Positions 33,009 through 45,811 are shown, counted from the stretch's first letter. The stretch: DNA of 64,000 nt from Ctena decussata (GCA_963989385.1 OZ022498.1:6455501-6519500), one strand, 5' to 3'. Made by a program: numbers and translations. Notes: generated by a model from the sequence alone, not told the origin.

Positions 33009-34309
33009 GAAGGTGAGTTTATCCTACTTATACTTATTCAATTTTGTTTCCACTTCTGCACAATGTATTTGACTGAATACTTCATCATTATGTATGCAAA
33101 GACTAAGCTTTTCCGGCGGTTACCGGAAACCGGTTTAGCTTCACGAAACTATTAGAAGAGGGCATAATTTTTACAGCCTTCTGCGTCTTTAACTTTGTTC
33201 TTTAAAAATTCATATAGTTTAATATTTACAACGTTGCGCATCGGTTTCTGGAATCAATGGAATCTTTTAGTCAAGACATATTAAATTCATATACTAGTAA
33301 AAAATGGTGGCTACACAGACTGCGTGGAAGCGCAGGATAATTGAATCTTTGTTGCTTATTAATATTGAGGTATTGATACTCACTCTCATTTTCATTTTTG
33401 CACCTTAGCAGTAGAGGCACTCAGGGAGCAATTTCTTTCCTTTAAGAGTAGACACCGTTTTGGAAGGGATTCGTAGTTTGGGGATAGAACATGAAGTCTT
33501 AAACGAATTTTCCTTCGACAACAAATAGAATAAAAACATGGAAGCGTAGTAAACCTTAAGCGTAGTAGTGTTGCAAGTCAAAAATATTGACTAAAGAATC
33601 CAAAGCAAAGAACTGAACACATGAAACAGTTTATTGCTTTCAACTAAAACATAAAATCGCAGTAAAACAAATTGTCAAATAATCTGAGTTAAATCGCTGT
33701 CATTTTATGACACTTTTTATTGGTGTTTGTATGTCTTTCATCTCGAATAAAAATCTAATAGTTTTCATCTCGAATAAAAATCGAATAGTTATTTGTCCTT
33801 TGGAAAACAAATTGGCACTATCAACAATCTGGAAATTAAAACTGAACGATATTATTGTGTCCACCACAAACTTAGCCAGTCGCATATCCTGTATATCACG
33901 GTCTGTCATGTTTCGCGTTTTTTTAATTAAAGATAAAAGAAAATCAACTGCCATCAAAGGGATAAAATGGCTTCCAAATGTTTTGAATAAAGACCAAAGA
34001 TTTTTTCTGAAAAGCAAGTAACGTTTTAGTGATATGTGACTGCATGCAGAGGACAGTTTGTCAAAAGTGTTTTAATACTTTAGTTGTTGAATATTCAGCT
34101 GGCTCTAAACTAGACTAGTTTAAATAAGCTCAAACTATCGACTATCCAACTGTACTAAAACTATTGGTGAACACTGTTTGTAATGAAGTACGGCAGAAAG
34201 AATACCAACAAGAGCGTCTTTTCTCAGTGCATTTATTGGAATGCCCTATGATAAACATTTAGAACATAATAAATTTCGATAATTTCGATAATTTCTGACA
34301 GAGTTATGG
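33009..34309. other. No gene recognised
   Basis: Overlapping sense and antisense open frames at 33700-34021 contain a short duplication (ATCTCGAATAAAAATC twice, about 33740-33783) and no motif. Confidence 0.4.
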
Positions 34310-34925
34310 CATTTGTCAATGTCCAAAAAAAGGTTTTTGGCCTCTAGTTCTTTTACTATTTGGAATATCATGATGAAACTTCACAAACATGATCGAAGTA
34401 ACAAAAGCTTTGTATGAGCACAGAAATTTTATAATCAGTGATTATCTGCCCCTGCCCTGGGGCTATATACATGTATAAATCATGGAAAAATCTATGTAAA
34501 ATCAGAGTTTGAAGCAATTTTTCTGAAACTTACAGCAAATGATCAGTGATGAAAGCCTCCAGTGATGCTCAAATTTACCCAATGGGAGTTACCTCCCCTT
34601 GCCCCGGCCTATATACATGCATAAAATGATGATAAAATCTATATAAATTCATGTGAAACAGATTTTTCAGAAACTTACAACTAATTATAGAAGTAATAAA
34701 AGCCTCTTGTGGTGATTAAAATTTAACCCCTAGGGCGTTATCTGCCCCTGCCCTGTGGCCACATACATGTTTAAAATCACTAAAACTGTATTTGGTTAGT
34801 GTGTTAAGTGATTTATCGGAAGCTTACGGTTAGTGATCAGAGTAATGCAGTGTCCTGTCATGACTCAGACTTTTTTCTATGTACCTTGGGGTCTAGCTGC
34901 CCCTGCCATGGCCTAATACAGAGAA
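34310..34925 (+). repeat. Tandem array, about 150-base period
   Basis: Four diverged units are marked by CTGCCCCTGCCCTGGGGCTA-like blocks at about 34446, 34592, 34742 and 34898. Each is preceded by TCTGAAACTTACAGCAAATG-like sequence and followed by ATACATGTATAAAATCA. Spacing is 146-156 bases. Similar monomer length to the arrays at 7044 and 55920, but a different sequence. Confidence 0.75.
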
Positions 34926-36107
34926 AAATTGGCGAGTGAAAAAGGTTTGCAGTGGCGGGGTATCACGCAGTCGTTTGCGATGCTTTTATTGCCATATAAC
35001 AAATAATTTATTTTCGAAAACAGGCCAACTACATGTAAAATTATTCAGGTAAGTTTTCAACATTTGTAAAGAAACTCGAGGAGTTTTGTTTGTTGAAAAC
35101 TGCCCAATCACGATCATTTACATGAGTAAAACAGTAGTGAACGATTCTCAAGACATATCTCACAATAAAATTATGCAAGAGTTCATCTACTGGGAAAGCA
35201 TTGGGGCACCTAAGAGTGAAATCAAACGAAAATGTACTTAATATTCAGAACTTAAAACACGACTGGGTTCTATAATTCATAGCTCATAATTGGCATTACA
35301 TATATGTACAATGTACATGTATGTAACGTACTTTGCAGAGAAGTTTCTCAATTCTCAACTAACGCTTTAGAGGCCTCATTGCTATTTCGTGAAATGGTTT
35401 ATCGTGAGGTTTCGCGTCAAGGTTGTGATAGTTAATGATCGTGGTTAGCAAATTTAAAAGACCCAGTCATTATCCCGCTTTTGTTTGTATTAAATCGCTC
35501 GATGGGGAACCAGAGAAAGAAATTATATTTTTTGGAGCAATTTGTCATTTTACAAAAACAAGCTCTCCCTTCTTTACTCAATAGATGCAAAGCAACCCAC
35601 ACTTTATCACCAAACGTTATTGTTGATGCGTTTTGCATATTGATTTGTGTTCAGACGTTTTACCACAAGCAGGACTATGGATACTTTTATGCTTTCCACT
35701 TTGTATGGTACAATTACCAATTATGAGTTGTGAAGGATAAACTGTGCCTCATGAAAGTATAATTAATAGTTTTTAGTTTGCATTTATCCTGATACGTCCG
35801 ACTCACATTCCGACTCGGACAAATTCAGGGTAAATGGGGTAACCTTATCAACTTTTTTGCCTTTAGTGTTGCCTTCTCAGCCTTTTACACATTGTCATTG
35901 TCTAAGGACAATGTTATGATTGTGGACATACCGAGTCTTTCATTTCTTTGGTGTATCCCCTGCTTCCAAAGGATGTAACGCTCATGTTGTTGTTGTTTCA
36001 ATTCTCATAACGACGTTTTCACGGGTGGCTCAGCTGTACATAACCATAGTTGCACAGACCCGCCGCCGAGTGTCCGTCCATATCTAACTGTTTAGAAGTC
36101 GTTCATA
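34926..36107. other. No gene recognised
   Basis: Contains a block at about 35925-35985 (CCGAGTCTTTCATTTCTTTG, TCCAAAGGATGTAACG) that resembles 36305-36370, implying a local diverged duplication. No conserved frame. Confidence 0.4.
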
Positions 36108-36200
36108 TTCACTGCAGCAGATGTTGTGTCGTGTGGCGGCCGTAAAACGTCTCCCCGTACATCATCATATTGGAAACTTATATTTTCTGGTCCTTTGGGA
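36108..36200 (+). repeat. Dispersed repeat GTGTGGCGGCCGTAAAACGT
   Basis: GTGTCGTGTGGCGGCCGTAA, then CTCCCCGTACATCATC and TTATATTTTCTGGTCCTTTG, match 47660-47745 in the same order. Nature unknown; non-coding. Confidence 0.6.
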
Positions 36201-36473
36201 TCACTGAGTTCGTTTCGAAAGATGTTGAAAATAGAGTTCTGCTTAAGCCGGTGCTAGGGAGAGTGACCAGTGTGCAAATTCCATTACTGGTAATGAACAG
36301 ATTCAATAAGACCGAGTCTGCTCTTTTCGTTTCTCTGGTGTATTCATTGTTTCCAAAGGACCTAACTATACATAGCTTATTTACAAGCCCAGCTTTAGAT
36401 TTACACATACTTTTTTCATATGTTATTTCTCTTATGCCTACAGATGACTCGTCCTTTAGACTTGTCTGCCCGT

Positions 36474-36752
36474 GGGCGCCGTGGTCGAGTGGTTAGAGAC
36501 GCTCGGTTATGGTGCAGAAAGTCGCCGCAAGGTCGTGAGATCGCGCCTTGGTTTCACTATGCGACGACTGAAAGCCACTCTCTGTCAACCCAACAGTAAA
36601 TAGGTACCTGCTTCGAATTAGAGAAGGATAAGGCAGCGAAAGGAGGAGAAAGGGCTCCGCCTTTCATTTGCTGTGCCCAAGATACAGTGGGCCTCTAACC
36701 CTCAATGCCCCTACGGCTAATAGGTTATGGAAAACCTTTACCTTTTACGTTA
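36474..36752 (+). mobile_element. tRNA-derived SINE
   Basis: The head GGGCGCCGTGGTCGAGTGG contains a good A box (TGGTCGAGTGG). The B box is degenerate (GGTCGTGAGATCGCGCC). The body includes GGTACCTGCTTCGAATTAG and GTGCCCAAGATACAGTGGGC, then CTAACCCTCAATGCCCCTA. A 5'-truncated copy of the body lies at 45373-45460. It abuts the next SINE. Confidence 0.8.
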
Positions 36753-36761
36753 ATCAAACGT

Positions 36762-36935
36762 GAGTGAGTGAGTGAGTGAACTCGGGTTTAACGTCCCACC
36801 AACAACGAGGTCATATGGAGACGGGACCTCGGTTTAAAGTCTCATCCGAAAGACCGGAGAAGCGGGGGATCGATCTTGCGACCCCAGGATTGGTAGTCTG
36901 GAGTGTTATCCACTACACTACAGCCGCTCCTGTTG
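36762..36935 (-). mobile_element. Second tRNA-derived SINE, opposite orientation, with target duplication
   Basis: The minus-strand head AGGAGCGGCTGTAGTGTAGT is followed by a tRNA-like arm and GGTCGCAAGATCGATCCCC (B-box region). The 3' end reads GGGACGTTAAACCCGAG plus a CACT repeat. A 9-base duplication ATCAAACGT flanks it (36753-36761 and 36936-36944). It shares the GACGTTAA tail motif with 24209-24474. Confidence 0.85.
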
Positions 36936-36944
36936 ATCAAACGT

Positions 36945-37932
36945 CAGAACTGTTGATGATAATTACATGTATACGGGGTAGAAAGACAGTCCTTCGATTC
37001 CATGTACGGTGCTAGTGTCTCTGTTAGGGTTCAAAGATGAAGTCTCGTCATGTCTTTGCCATTGCTTCGAAAGAATAAAAAAAGAATGTCTCTAATTGTA
37101 CAGAGGATAGGACATGGCTCTTCAAAAATGTTCACTTCGGTCAAGCAGTTAAGCAGAGGTGGGTGAAAACTGGAGCATCCGGCGAAAAAACACCTCACCT
37201 TCCGTAGGCAGAACTTGACTTTCTCCATGTACGCGGCCGAGGCTTGAACACACAGCGGTGAGATACCTAATGTTTGAGCCACAGAGGCCCGTATCTGTAC
37301 TTCAAAAGAGTAAACGTTCAAGTTACTCGTCTAACATCTTGATCAGCCTTTTGAGATATCAAGTTGCTCGAAACGAGCCCTGATAAGATAAAATATTCAG
37401 CAGGCTGAAACTTGCACACTGCAGCTTAAACCGACTGCAAACTGCGGATGTAGCCACGAAATAGGCTTTCTTGCCAGTTCTTGCTCCAGGCAGCTAGTCT
37501 ATGGCCCGATATAAAGAATATGAATCAAATAACATGAATGCAAACTTAATGCGTTATACCAATTACACAGATTGGTATGTTCGTATAGAAGACGCTTCGC
37601 ACTGGAAAGTTAGCTGCTTTTGCTGGTCGTCGATTCGTGTGACGGTGATAAGTAAGTTTCAGTGTCGGAGCGCCCTACTACATGTAATTTGGAAAACAGG
37701 ATGGCAAGGACCGACTGCACTTGCAGCAGGTGGAGGCTGGGAGTTTTTTTGTTTTTTTTTGGACCGTATTTAAGTCCTGTTATCTTCTTTTTTTGTCTTT
37801 CTCTTTGTGAGACGGCTCTGTATAGACTGGAATACTATCTCAAAGGTTGTTAAGTTCCTTTAGGAGGAGAACCAAATAAGCAATTCGATTTCGTGTCAAT
37901 CCTAGTTTATTTTGTATGTTGTTACATACATA
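36945..37932. other. No gene recognised
   Basis: Open frames at 37031-37321 (minus) and 37501-37853 (plus) are unremarkable in composition and lack motifs. Confidence 0.4.
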
Positions 37933-38109
37933 CAGTCAAACTTGTTTTAAGAGGTCGCCCCAAAAAATGACAAAAGTGGCTGATTAAGACAGGAGACCCC
38001 TTAATAAAGATTCATTTACACTGTATTTTGGTGCACGGTACCCAGAAAAAGTGGCTGCTTAAGACAGGCGATCCCTTAATAGAGATGACCACATAAGCAG
38101 GTTTGACTG
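37933..38109. mobile_element. MITE with CAGTCAAACTTG ends
   Basis: CAGTCAAACTTGTTTTAA at the left and AAGCAGGTTTGACTG at the right, with TA before the left end. Internal direct repeats GTGGCTGATTAAGACAGG and GTGGCTGCTTAAGACAGG. End type shared with 38764-38968 and 49912-50086. Confidence 0.7.
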
Positions 38110-38763
38110 CATATGTTACAAAAAAGAGAGAAAATATGTTTAAACTAAGCCCTAAGCAATCAACCAACCAATTCATGGTATACTATTCTTTTAAGAGTTT
38201 CGCAGAATATCTATTCACAAGGGTGAAAGTGAAATGCGCACGCTTTTGATGCGCTTGAGTAACTGACTATCTTGATGGGCGGATTTAGTTTTCATCATCG
38301 TTTGGTATTAAAGAATAAGTTCAAAAATTTGATCATTATTCAACGAGTTCTTCGGGTTTTTTAAAAATGTTCTTCACACAAGGCACATAAATGAGGTTAA
38401 ACTCATTAAACCATAGGCTACCTATGTTATTAGAAATCAAAATATATCCGGTGTGAATCCGCCACCCGATAGTCTTAGTTCTTAGTATAGTTATAGTTGA
38501 TAGTCGAGCGCTTTTTAAACTAGTCTAATACGAAATCAACCGTCTATTAAATTTATGTGTCAAGCGTACCAACTATTCAATGACTGAACTAACATTGCAG
38601 TAGGTGGGAGAGCTTTTCGACACTACAGGATTCAATAGCCGAACTTATAAATGCATACATATTAGTGTTACAGTTACATTGTATTTTTAACTGTTTTTTT
38701 TAATTCCCTTACGTTATCTTTTTACGTTATTTGACTCAAAATCTTTGGTGTTTGACTCAAATA
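38110..38763. other. No gene recognised
   Basis: AT-rich spacer between two CAGTC-ended MITEs. No motif seen. Confidence 0.4.
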
Positions 38764-38968
38764 CAGTCAACTCCCAATATCTCGAACACTTATATCTCAA
38801 AGTGTCTCCTTATATCAAAGAATGTATTTCCTATTTTCATTTACATTTCAATTCCTGTTATCTCAAACTACTGATATCTCAAAGTAAATTTTCTGGTACC
38901 AGAAAATTTACTTTGAGATATCAGTAGTTTGTGCTGAAGTTCGAATTCGAGATATCGAGAGTTGACTG
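38764..38968. mobile_element. MITE with CAGTCAACTC ends and TA duplication
   Basis: CAGTCAACTCCCAATATCTCG at the left, CGAGATATCGAGAGTTGACTG at the right, flanked by TA on both sides (38762-38763, 38969-38970), as in Tc1/mariner elements. The inner part is a near-perfect hairpin: AAACTACTGATATCTCAAAG...CTTTGAGATATCAGTAGTTT. An antisense pair of open frames overlapping its right end is incidental. Confidence 0.85.
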
Positions 38969-38970
38969 TA

Positions 38971-40165
38971 TAAAGGTATCAGAGAGGCAAAGCAAAGTAA
39001 ACGAGACAGCAATGATCAGGAACCTTCCACATCCTGTCCCAAATACCAAGTGGGAAAAGAAATCATCCAGAAACAGCATACAAAGACAACCAAGACAAAC
39101 GAAACCCCACGAGTTCAGATCTTTCCAAGTATATGGCCGCGATGTTATTCTAAAAATTAACAAAATGTCAATGACTGTTAGAAAGCAGCTAAACAACGAC
39201 TAAAATACTAAACCATAACAGAGGTATGATTTGACACATCTTATACTGACAAGAATCTAAGCTAAAGAATGAGTCGAAGCTAGTTGGCTTACTGAAATAG
39301 TGATTGTGTACACATGTACCCGAGAAAAACAAAACATTTTTCAAAGAATGGTCAACATTATTCCATAAGCCGTTGAGATCGATTATCGAACGCCATGAGA
39401 AAATAAGCAAAAACAATTGTGTCTGAATCGATATCCCGTCTCGAGAAACAGTTCAGGCTAAACCGGTCATAAAAACTGTTACCTTAATTTTCCTAAGTTT
39501 AAGGACACATTGATTTTTTTTTATATTTACTCTAAACTAAGAACAAATTAATTTTACTACCAAGTGATGCCATCAAACTACTGGCGGAACGCAAACAGTG
39601 CAGAATCAGGTCAGACTGCTCCTTAGGAGCAGTAAGAGCAGTTTGATTTGGTCCTCCATTGTTTGCTCAAGCATTTCTGTCCCATTTATTACGGTTACTA
39701 TGGTAACGCCTGTTAATCAAGATAAACTTGTAGGTCTGCTATGAATGATTACAGGAATTAAATGTCCGCACAATGATAAGTAACAGCTTACTTGGCAGAT
39801 TCAATAACGACGAGGAAGATTTAGGACCATTGTTCTTTTAATTCCTGTTTTACTGCCTCTAATGCTTTTTAATGTCGTAAAAAGATATTCTTACGAAACA
39901 ACCATCAGAATGTTGATTTGTGAATTAAGATTTTGACAAGTCAACATAATTGTGAATTTAACCAGATTCAGCAATTAAACTCAGACCCTTTTCCTCCAGA
40001 TCTTCTTTTGCTTTTTATATATTCGTATTTTTGTCAGTGAAACATGGACAAATTATCATGCAGTAAGCCTTTGAATGTATTAAAGTGGCTGACTAGATAA
40101 TTACTGCTTAAAGATATAAAGGACACACAGAGACAGAAAGAAGGAGTACCGAGTATTTTCTTGTG
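38971..40165. other. No gene recognised
   Basis: Frames at 38931-39416 on both strands lack motifs. TACTGGCGGAACGCAAACAG and TTTGCTCAAGC near 39580-39675 may be part of an unknown repeat. Confidence 0.4.
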
Positions 40166-40662
40166 ACTTTCCGTTTTTGGATGGTGATGTTCCTCGCACC
40201 ACTTCTTATGGTGTTTACATTTCTCAGCTTATTCGCTTCGCTAGGGTGTTTAGTCATTTGGCTGATTTCAATGCTCGTAATAAAAGTTTGACTGCCAAAC
40301 TTTTACAGCAGGGGTATCGGTTATCATAAACTTCGGAAGCTTTTTCTTAATTTTATCGTAGACACTTTGAATTGGTTTCTAAATATAATACAAGGTTAAG
40401 GTCACTTTTGCAACAAGGCCTATCGAAACCTGAATTTTATGGTGACTTAGTATATAAATTACGCAAAATCGTAGGGAAAACAGAATTTCCTGATCAATTT
40501 AAGAAAATTATCATACGATTTAAACCTATTGGCTATAACATAGCTGTAATGCGACAGTCTGCATGCTTAGTGGTTCACCCAATCACGGTTGACAACTTTG
40601 CTGTCCTCTTTAATTGCATGCCGGCGGGTCGGGGTTCAGACTCTATGATAGCCCCTACATAA
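40166..40662 (+). pseudogene. LINE polyprotein C-terminus (reverse-transcriptase tail)
   Basis: 5'-truncated coding end of a non-LTR retrotransposon: FLDGDVPRTTSYGVYISQ and LIRFARVFSHLADFNARN, two compensating frameshifts near 40317-40360, then RRHFELVSKYN and LLQQGLSKPEFYGDLVYKL, ending RGSDSMIAPT at the stop. This C-terminal segment is, from memory, widespread in mollusc genomes. The polymerase motifs themselves are missing, so the copy is dead. Confidence 0.75.
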
Positions 40663-41380
40663 AGCTATACATTAGTTGGTTGGGGCCGGATGTTTGTCTG
40701 TTTCTTGGCCCACCGGGGTTCAACTGGTGGTCTTCTTTTGCTCCAGTGCTCCAGTGGTGTTGCTAACGCCCCAGGGATCTCCAGGTGTCTCAACACGATT
40801 TGGCTGTCGAGTCCTCATCCATGCTTCATCACGGTCTTTTCTTGATTTTAATTGTTGACCGTGATGACTCTCTGATTAGTTAGGGGACCTCCATACGAAC
40901 CGAACTACCAACTAAATGTGTGCACCACAGCGGAGGGTGAGGGTGAAGGTTTGGGTCCAGTAAAACCGGTTTAAACTCCCCAGTAGTTATTACTGACCGT
41001 CCCAAGGCGGTAACTTCGTTGCGGTTGCATTTGTTTTATGTTCGGTGCTGTTTAATTTATTGTATTCTCATTTTAACCCTTCTATAATAAAAATAGAAAA
41101 TAGGTAAAAATAATTGTTAAATGTTTTTCGTATAATTTGCTTAGTCTGTTGTAACCCTTCTGTTGGTCTAAATTATTTAGTTCAATAAAGATAGTTGAGT
41201 TTCCACCTATATGGGAAAGAGCTGCTGACTCGGCTTATCACTTGTAATTTATTGTTTGTTGGGATGTCTTTGTCAATCTTTCCCTTTGATGTTGGGGATA
41301 GGGTTTGGGATCTGATGCAGTAAGTTCCTGAAGTGTAGTTACTATTTAAATTTGCACTTACTAAGCGGCATTAGAGAGGC
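40663..41380 (+). mobile_element. 3' region of the LINE
   Basis: Follows the coding tail. Contains TTACTGACCGTCCCAAGGCGG (40990), GGGAAAGAGCTGCTGACTCG (41215) and CAGTAAGTTCCTGAAG (41318), blocks also found at 8318-8600 and 13064-13170. The exact 3' end is uncertain. Confidence 0.55.
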
Positions 41381-41738
41381 CCAGACGCTTATAATTACTC
41401 ACAAAGTAATTATATGTCTATGGAGTGGACCTATTTTTCTAAGGTAAACCATAAGTGGTCAGATATAAGCATTAGATTTTCAATTGTTAGTTTAAACAAT
41501 ATTTTATTCAATGAATCACTACAAATATAGTAACATAATAAATATATAGCAGGATTAGATAGCAAGCTTTGCAACTTATGGACATCTTCTCCCGAGAATT
41601 TTCAATTGTTCGTATGTGAAGAAATATAACCGGAAATGCATGGTTGCCCATAACTGCATTAATGTAGCTCCGACCAGGTATAAAATTTGGCAGTGAAGCA
41701 GAATAAAGACCCTATTACATGCATATGCGACATGAAAT
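41381..41738. other. No gene recognised
   Basis: AT-rich spacer between the LINE tail and a half MITE. Confidence 0.4.
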
Positions 41739-41806
41739 TGCCCAGGCTGATCTGAGTCTGCGCTGGGCGCACAACCACTTTGTTGGGTTCCTCGTGTCGC
41801 GGCTCA
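41739..41806. mobile_element. TGAGCC MITE, right-end fragment
   Basis: Only the terminal 68 bases (TGCCCAGGCTGATCTGAG ... TCGTGTCGCGGCTCA) remain, so the rest was lost by deletion. Confidence 0.85.
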
Positions 41807-42360
41807 TTTAATTTTGATTATAAATCAAGACATTTTAATTTCCAAAAGGTTAACTTTGATTTAAACTAGCCACCGCATGACATTTGGATTCACATACCAA
41901 TGTACGCACGGATCAATAATCCGAACAGTAGACATTTGCCACTAGCCTTTTTTCGAGATAAGAACAAATTTTTAATACACCTACTCGGTAGTTGCTTCAA
42001 ATGTCCTACCGGCCAACGAGACAACTAAATGTGAAACTAGCTGGAATCGCATATATGTAGCTGCAGCTTTAATATTTTATGGATACTGGCATGAAAACGC
42101 AAGTAATGTCAACTAAAATATCACTGCAAAACTCATGTTTTCTCTGGGTTCTTAATAATATTAAGAGCCTAACCATGTTCATTTGTTTCAGGGCGTTTAA
42201 ATCATACCAAATCCAAATTAAAATGGCAAAATTCTGTATTCTTCACAAATTTAAAGATTGACAGGATTTCATTGTATTGGCTGGTTTAACATGAAACAAA
42301 CGATGTTTTTACCTGAGGTATAAAGGTTTTCCTTTACAAAACAATCCTCTAAATCTGAAT
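41807..42360. other. No gene recognised
   Basis: Open frame at 42079-42261 without motif. Confidence 0.4.
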
Positions 42361-42480
42361 CTGTCTTATAAGAAGAATCTACATTTTCAAGATTATTTAA
42401 GGTAGAACAAAACACAAAACAAGAATTATAAGAAGAATCTACATTTTCAAGATTATTTAAGGTAGAACAAAACACAAAAC
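42361..42480 (+). repeat. Two identical 60-base tandem units
   Basis: TTATAAGAAGAATCTACATT through GAACAAAACACAAAAC occurs twice with exact 60-base spacing and no difference over at least 54 bases. The multiple of three produces a repeated FCSTLNNLENVDSSY frame on the minus strand. Confidence 0.95.
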
Positions 42481-43561
42481 AACAACAACAAAAAGAAAGG
42501 TAAAAAGACTGTATGCCTAATTTTGTGCTACCTGGGAGAGAAAAGGGCAGTATGCCCTAATATGGTTTCCGGAATGGTAGGTAAACATAGTACATACATG
42601 CCTGTAGAGCAACGTCTATTTAGTGTTACAAACTAAAGATTCCCTCAAAAGACACGAATTCCAAAGAGTGCTTTGTGTTTCGACAGCAATAAAGATCATG
42701 TTGAGAGGAAACTATATACAAAGTTTGATGAAAAAAATAACGTAACAGCCTCTGCTAAGCCAGGAATGATGTAATGTTGAACTTGAAACTATTACTAATA
42801 TAGGTCATATAGATCTTGGATATACAGCGGTAAAACATTCAAAGGGATCATCTTAAGAACACACTTAATCCAAGTCGATGATTGCAGGAAGTCCGGTTTC
42901 TGAGAACTGGACATAAACGCTTGGATCTATACAGTCGTGGACGACAGGCTAATGTAAATATTGCCAGCTGCAACGGAGCATGAATTATAGGTTAGTGGTA
43001 CAAATAATACCAGCATCCCAGAATACCATCCTCAGAAGAAACTTAACGCAAGGTTTAATGATTGTGTGTATTGTTGTTAAAAAGAATGGCCAAACACTAG
43101 GGCCAATGCAAATTTGGATCTGAACATTTAAATGTAACAGAGAGTGAAGGTCAGTATAGGTCAAGGTTACAAACAAGTGCAACATCCCTGGACAGCAGCG
43201 AACGAAAAAACTTTAGGGCAATTATGACGACCGTAGGTATTATACTTGGCAATGATCGACGTAAACGCTAATAGGTAGATCATATCATATCACGTAAAAG
43301 TAGATTTTGAGGTGCAAAGTTTAAAGTGTGAAATATAGGTGAATTTTACAAATACGTCCAAGAAGAAAGTCCAAGAATTTTCATCAATGTAGGCATTATT
43401 GCAGTTTGCAAGAAATATACTTAATGCCAGGCTCGATGTTACTGTGGTTGGACAGAATAACGAACACACGAACAAGCGGACCAAAATGGACCACTATATC
43501 GCACGTGGCTGAAGTTGGTGCGACAATAACCGACCAGAACCAGGTATCAGACAACAAAATA
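42481..43561. other. No gene recognised
   Basis: Weak internal similarity between blocks such as GGTCAGTATAGGTCAAGGTTAC (43150, split by an extra base) and other AGGTCA-bearing repeats. Frames on the minus strand lack motifs. Confidence 0.4.
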
Positions 43562-43799
43562 TGAGCGGCGACACGAGAAAACCAACAATGTGGTTGTGCG
43601 CCCAGCGCAGACTCAGATCAGCCTGGGCGGCTGCCCAGTCTGATCAGAGTCTTCGCTAAGCGCTTAAAGGGTAGCTAAGGGACTAACCTATCTACATGCG
43701 GACAGCGAAGACTCTGATCAGACTGGGCGGATGCCCAGGCTGATCTGAGTCTACGCTGGGCGCACAACCACATTGTTGGTTTTTTCGTGTCGCGGCTCA
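43562..43799. mobile_element. TGAGCC palindromic MITE, copy 5
   Basis: Starts TGAGCGGCGACACGAGAAAA and ends TTCGTGTCGCGGCTCA, flanked by TA on both sides (ATA|...|TATA). One of the most symmetrical copies. Confidence 0.92.
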
Positions 43800-45372
43800 T
43801 ATACGCTTGATATTAGGTTTCTTATTGCTTCGGTCTTTATACCAAAATATATGCGACGAAGACTTTTAGCTTTCTTTCTTTTTTTATACAATGATTATAG
43901 CCTGTTATACAAAATTAGTCGTAAGCAGTCATTTTGACGATGCAAAATTGAATTAGCTCCAGACTATATTATTGCACCACATAACTGGAGATTGTTCCTT
44001 TTGTAGATAGCAATTAATTAGAAATAGCCATGTCCGAGCAGTCTGTGCTGCGCGATAGCAAAGTTTTGTAATGAGCCGTCAAATATGTCTTGAGGCTAAA
44101 CGATTCAGGGGCCAACGACTCTAACTCAACATTGTCTTCTATTGCTTTTTTTCAATATCAGTATTTGTAACAGAAAACTAATAAGCACATTCGTTAAGTG
44201 TAAGCTAAAGTTACGCGTGTTTTCAAATCCCTCTGATTTCTTAAAACGTATACAGAACTCTTGCAAGTCTTTAAACGTTTCCGTGTTGATATACTTGAGT
44301 ACCACTTTGCAAGCCTAACTATGTACTGTAGAATAAATCGGATCTCATGATGCACAGTAACATTTGTTTCACTGCTCTTCTTCGCGTGTTTTGGTTATTT
44401 TTGAATTCTCAATATGATATAGCGTGAATGACACATTTCTTAAAATTTTGCAGACGAAGATCTTGTCGTCTGTTTTTGTGCTTTAAGCATCAAAATGTTA
44501 AAATGATGCGTTCTTTTTTTTGTTTGACCAGTTTAATTATACAGCAGACAACAAGGTGACTGTTTAAATAGTGGGAATACGCTGACGCGGTTTGGTCCTG
44601 GACAGACAGTCTTGTACATAAATATTGCTATGGATCAAGTAATACCATATTTTTAAAGAGACCATTCAAAACTTCCTCATGGCCTCTGACACGCCAAAAT
44701 CATAAGCACCATAACAACTCGTGTACATTGTTTATGCCCAATATGCATTCTCTTTTATTGAAATGCTGAAATCTTTGGAACAGACAAGCTTTAAGAAATA
44801 AAATCATATTAAAAGGGGGCTTAAAATTTTAATTTTCAAATTTTACATCATAGTCGCGTCGTTATATAGATAGGGTAAATTTATATCTTTCGAAAGTCAG
44901 GGGCTACTGCCATCATGCTTAGTCATTAATGTAAGATATAAAAGGTAAAGCCTTTGTGAGAGAAAGAAAACAACAACAAACAAAGAAATAAAAACGGTAA
45001 AACTACGTTCCAGTTGGAACATGGCACGTTTAGCCGAGCTGATATCCGTTTTTGCATCAATGTAAAGTACATTTGGCTCTACTTCACGCGTCAGTGGCAG
45101 CTCATTTCAGGAAATTTCTGATCAAAGATATCATACTTTATTTTCATCTTACAGTAATAAAATAGGCAAAACATCAGAGACGTTGACCAATGCTTGGCGT
45201 GGAATTAGCATGAACGGAGCAAAAACAATCCGTTAACCAAGCGTACACAACTTCATTCACAAGGGACATATTACACGTCAAGTTTCAACAGAACCTTAAT
45301 TGCAACACAGTGTATTCTTTAAAATGTTTCTTTAAAATTCTCTACCCATAAAGCTAGAGAGGTGGTTAGTTA
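43800..45372. other. No gene recognised
   Basis: AT-rich, no conserved frame or repeat recognised. Confidence 0.4.
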
Positions 45373-45460
45373 GCTGTGTCCAAGATACATTTGGCCTCTA
45401 ACCCCTACTGCCCCTATGGTCACAAGACTATGGGAAAATTTTAATTTTTTTCCTTTTTAC
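45373..45460 (+). mobile_element. 5'-truncated SINE
   Basis: GCTGTGTCCAAGATACATTT, GGCCTCTAACCCCTACTGCC and CTATGGGAAAATTTT match the body of the SINE at 36474-36752. The tRNA head is missing. Confidence 0.7.
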
Positions 45461-45811
45461 CCATACAATTACTTCCGTCCTAAAACTCCAATGAGCAGAA
45501 CGTATATGCGTACACCTCCATGTTTTCCGCTATTTTCCAAAAGGGAAAAACAATACTGACTTCCTGTTTGCTTTGCTGAACAAGGACCCCTTTGTTTTCT
45601 TTAAGAGTTGATCCCCATGGAGAAGGGAGGCGAAACTGAAAATGGACAAACTGCTTCTCTTGAAAGAGTAAGCACTTACCTTAAAATTATATACAAAATG
45701 AAATAAAAGTGCTCAAAGTACCGATTTCATACAGTCAAGGTTAGACTGATTTCAGTCGAAGATGTTAGAAAATCTCTTAATAACCCTATATTCATATTTT
45801 ACAAAGTTTAC

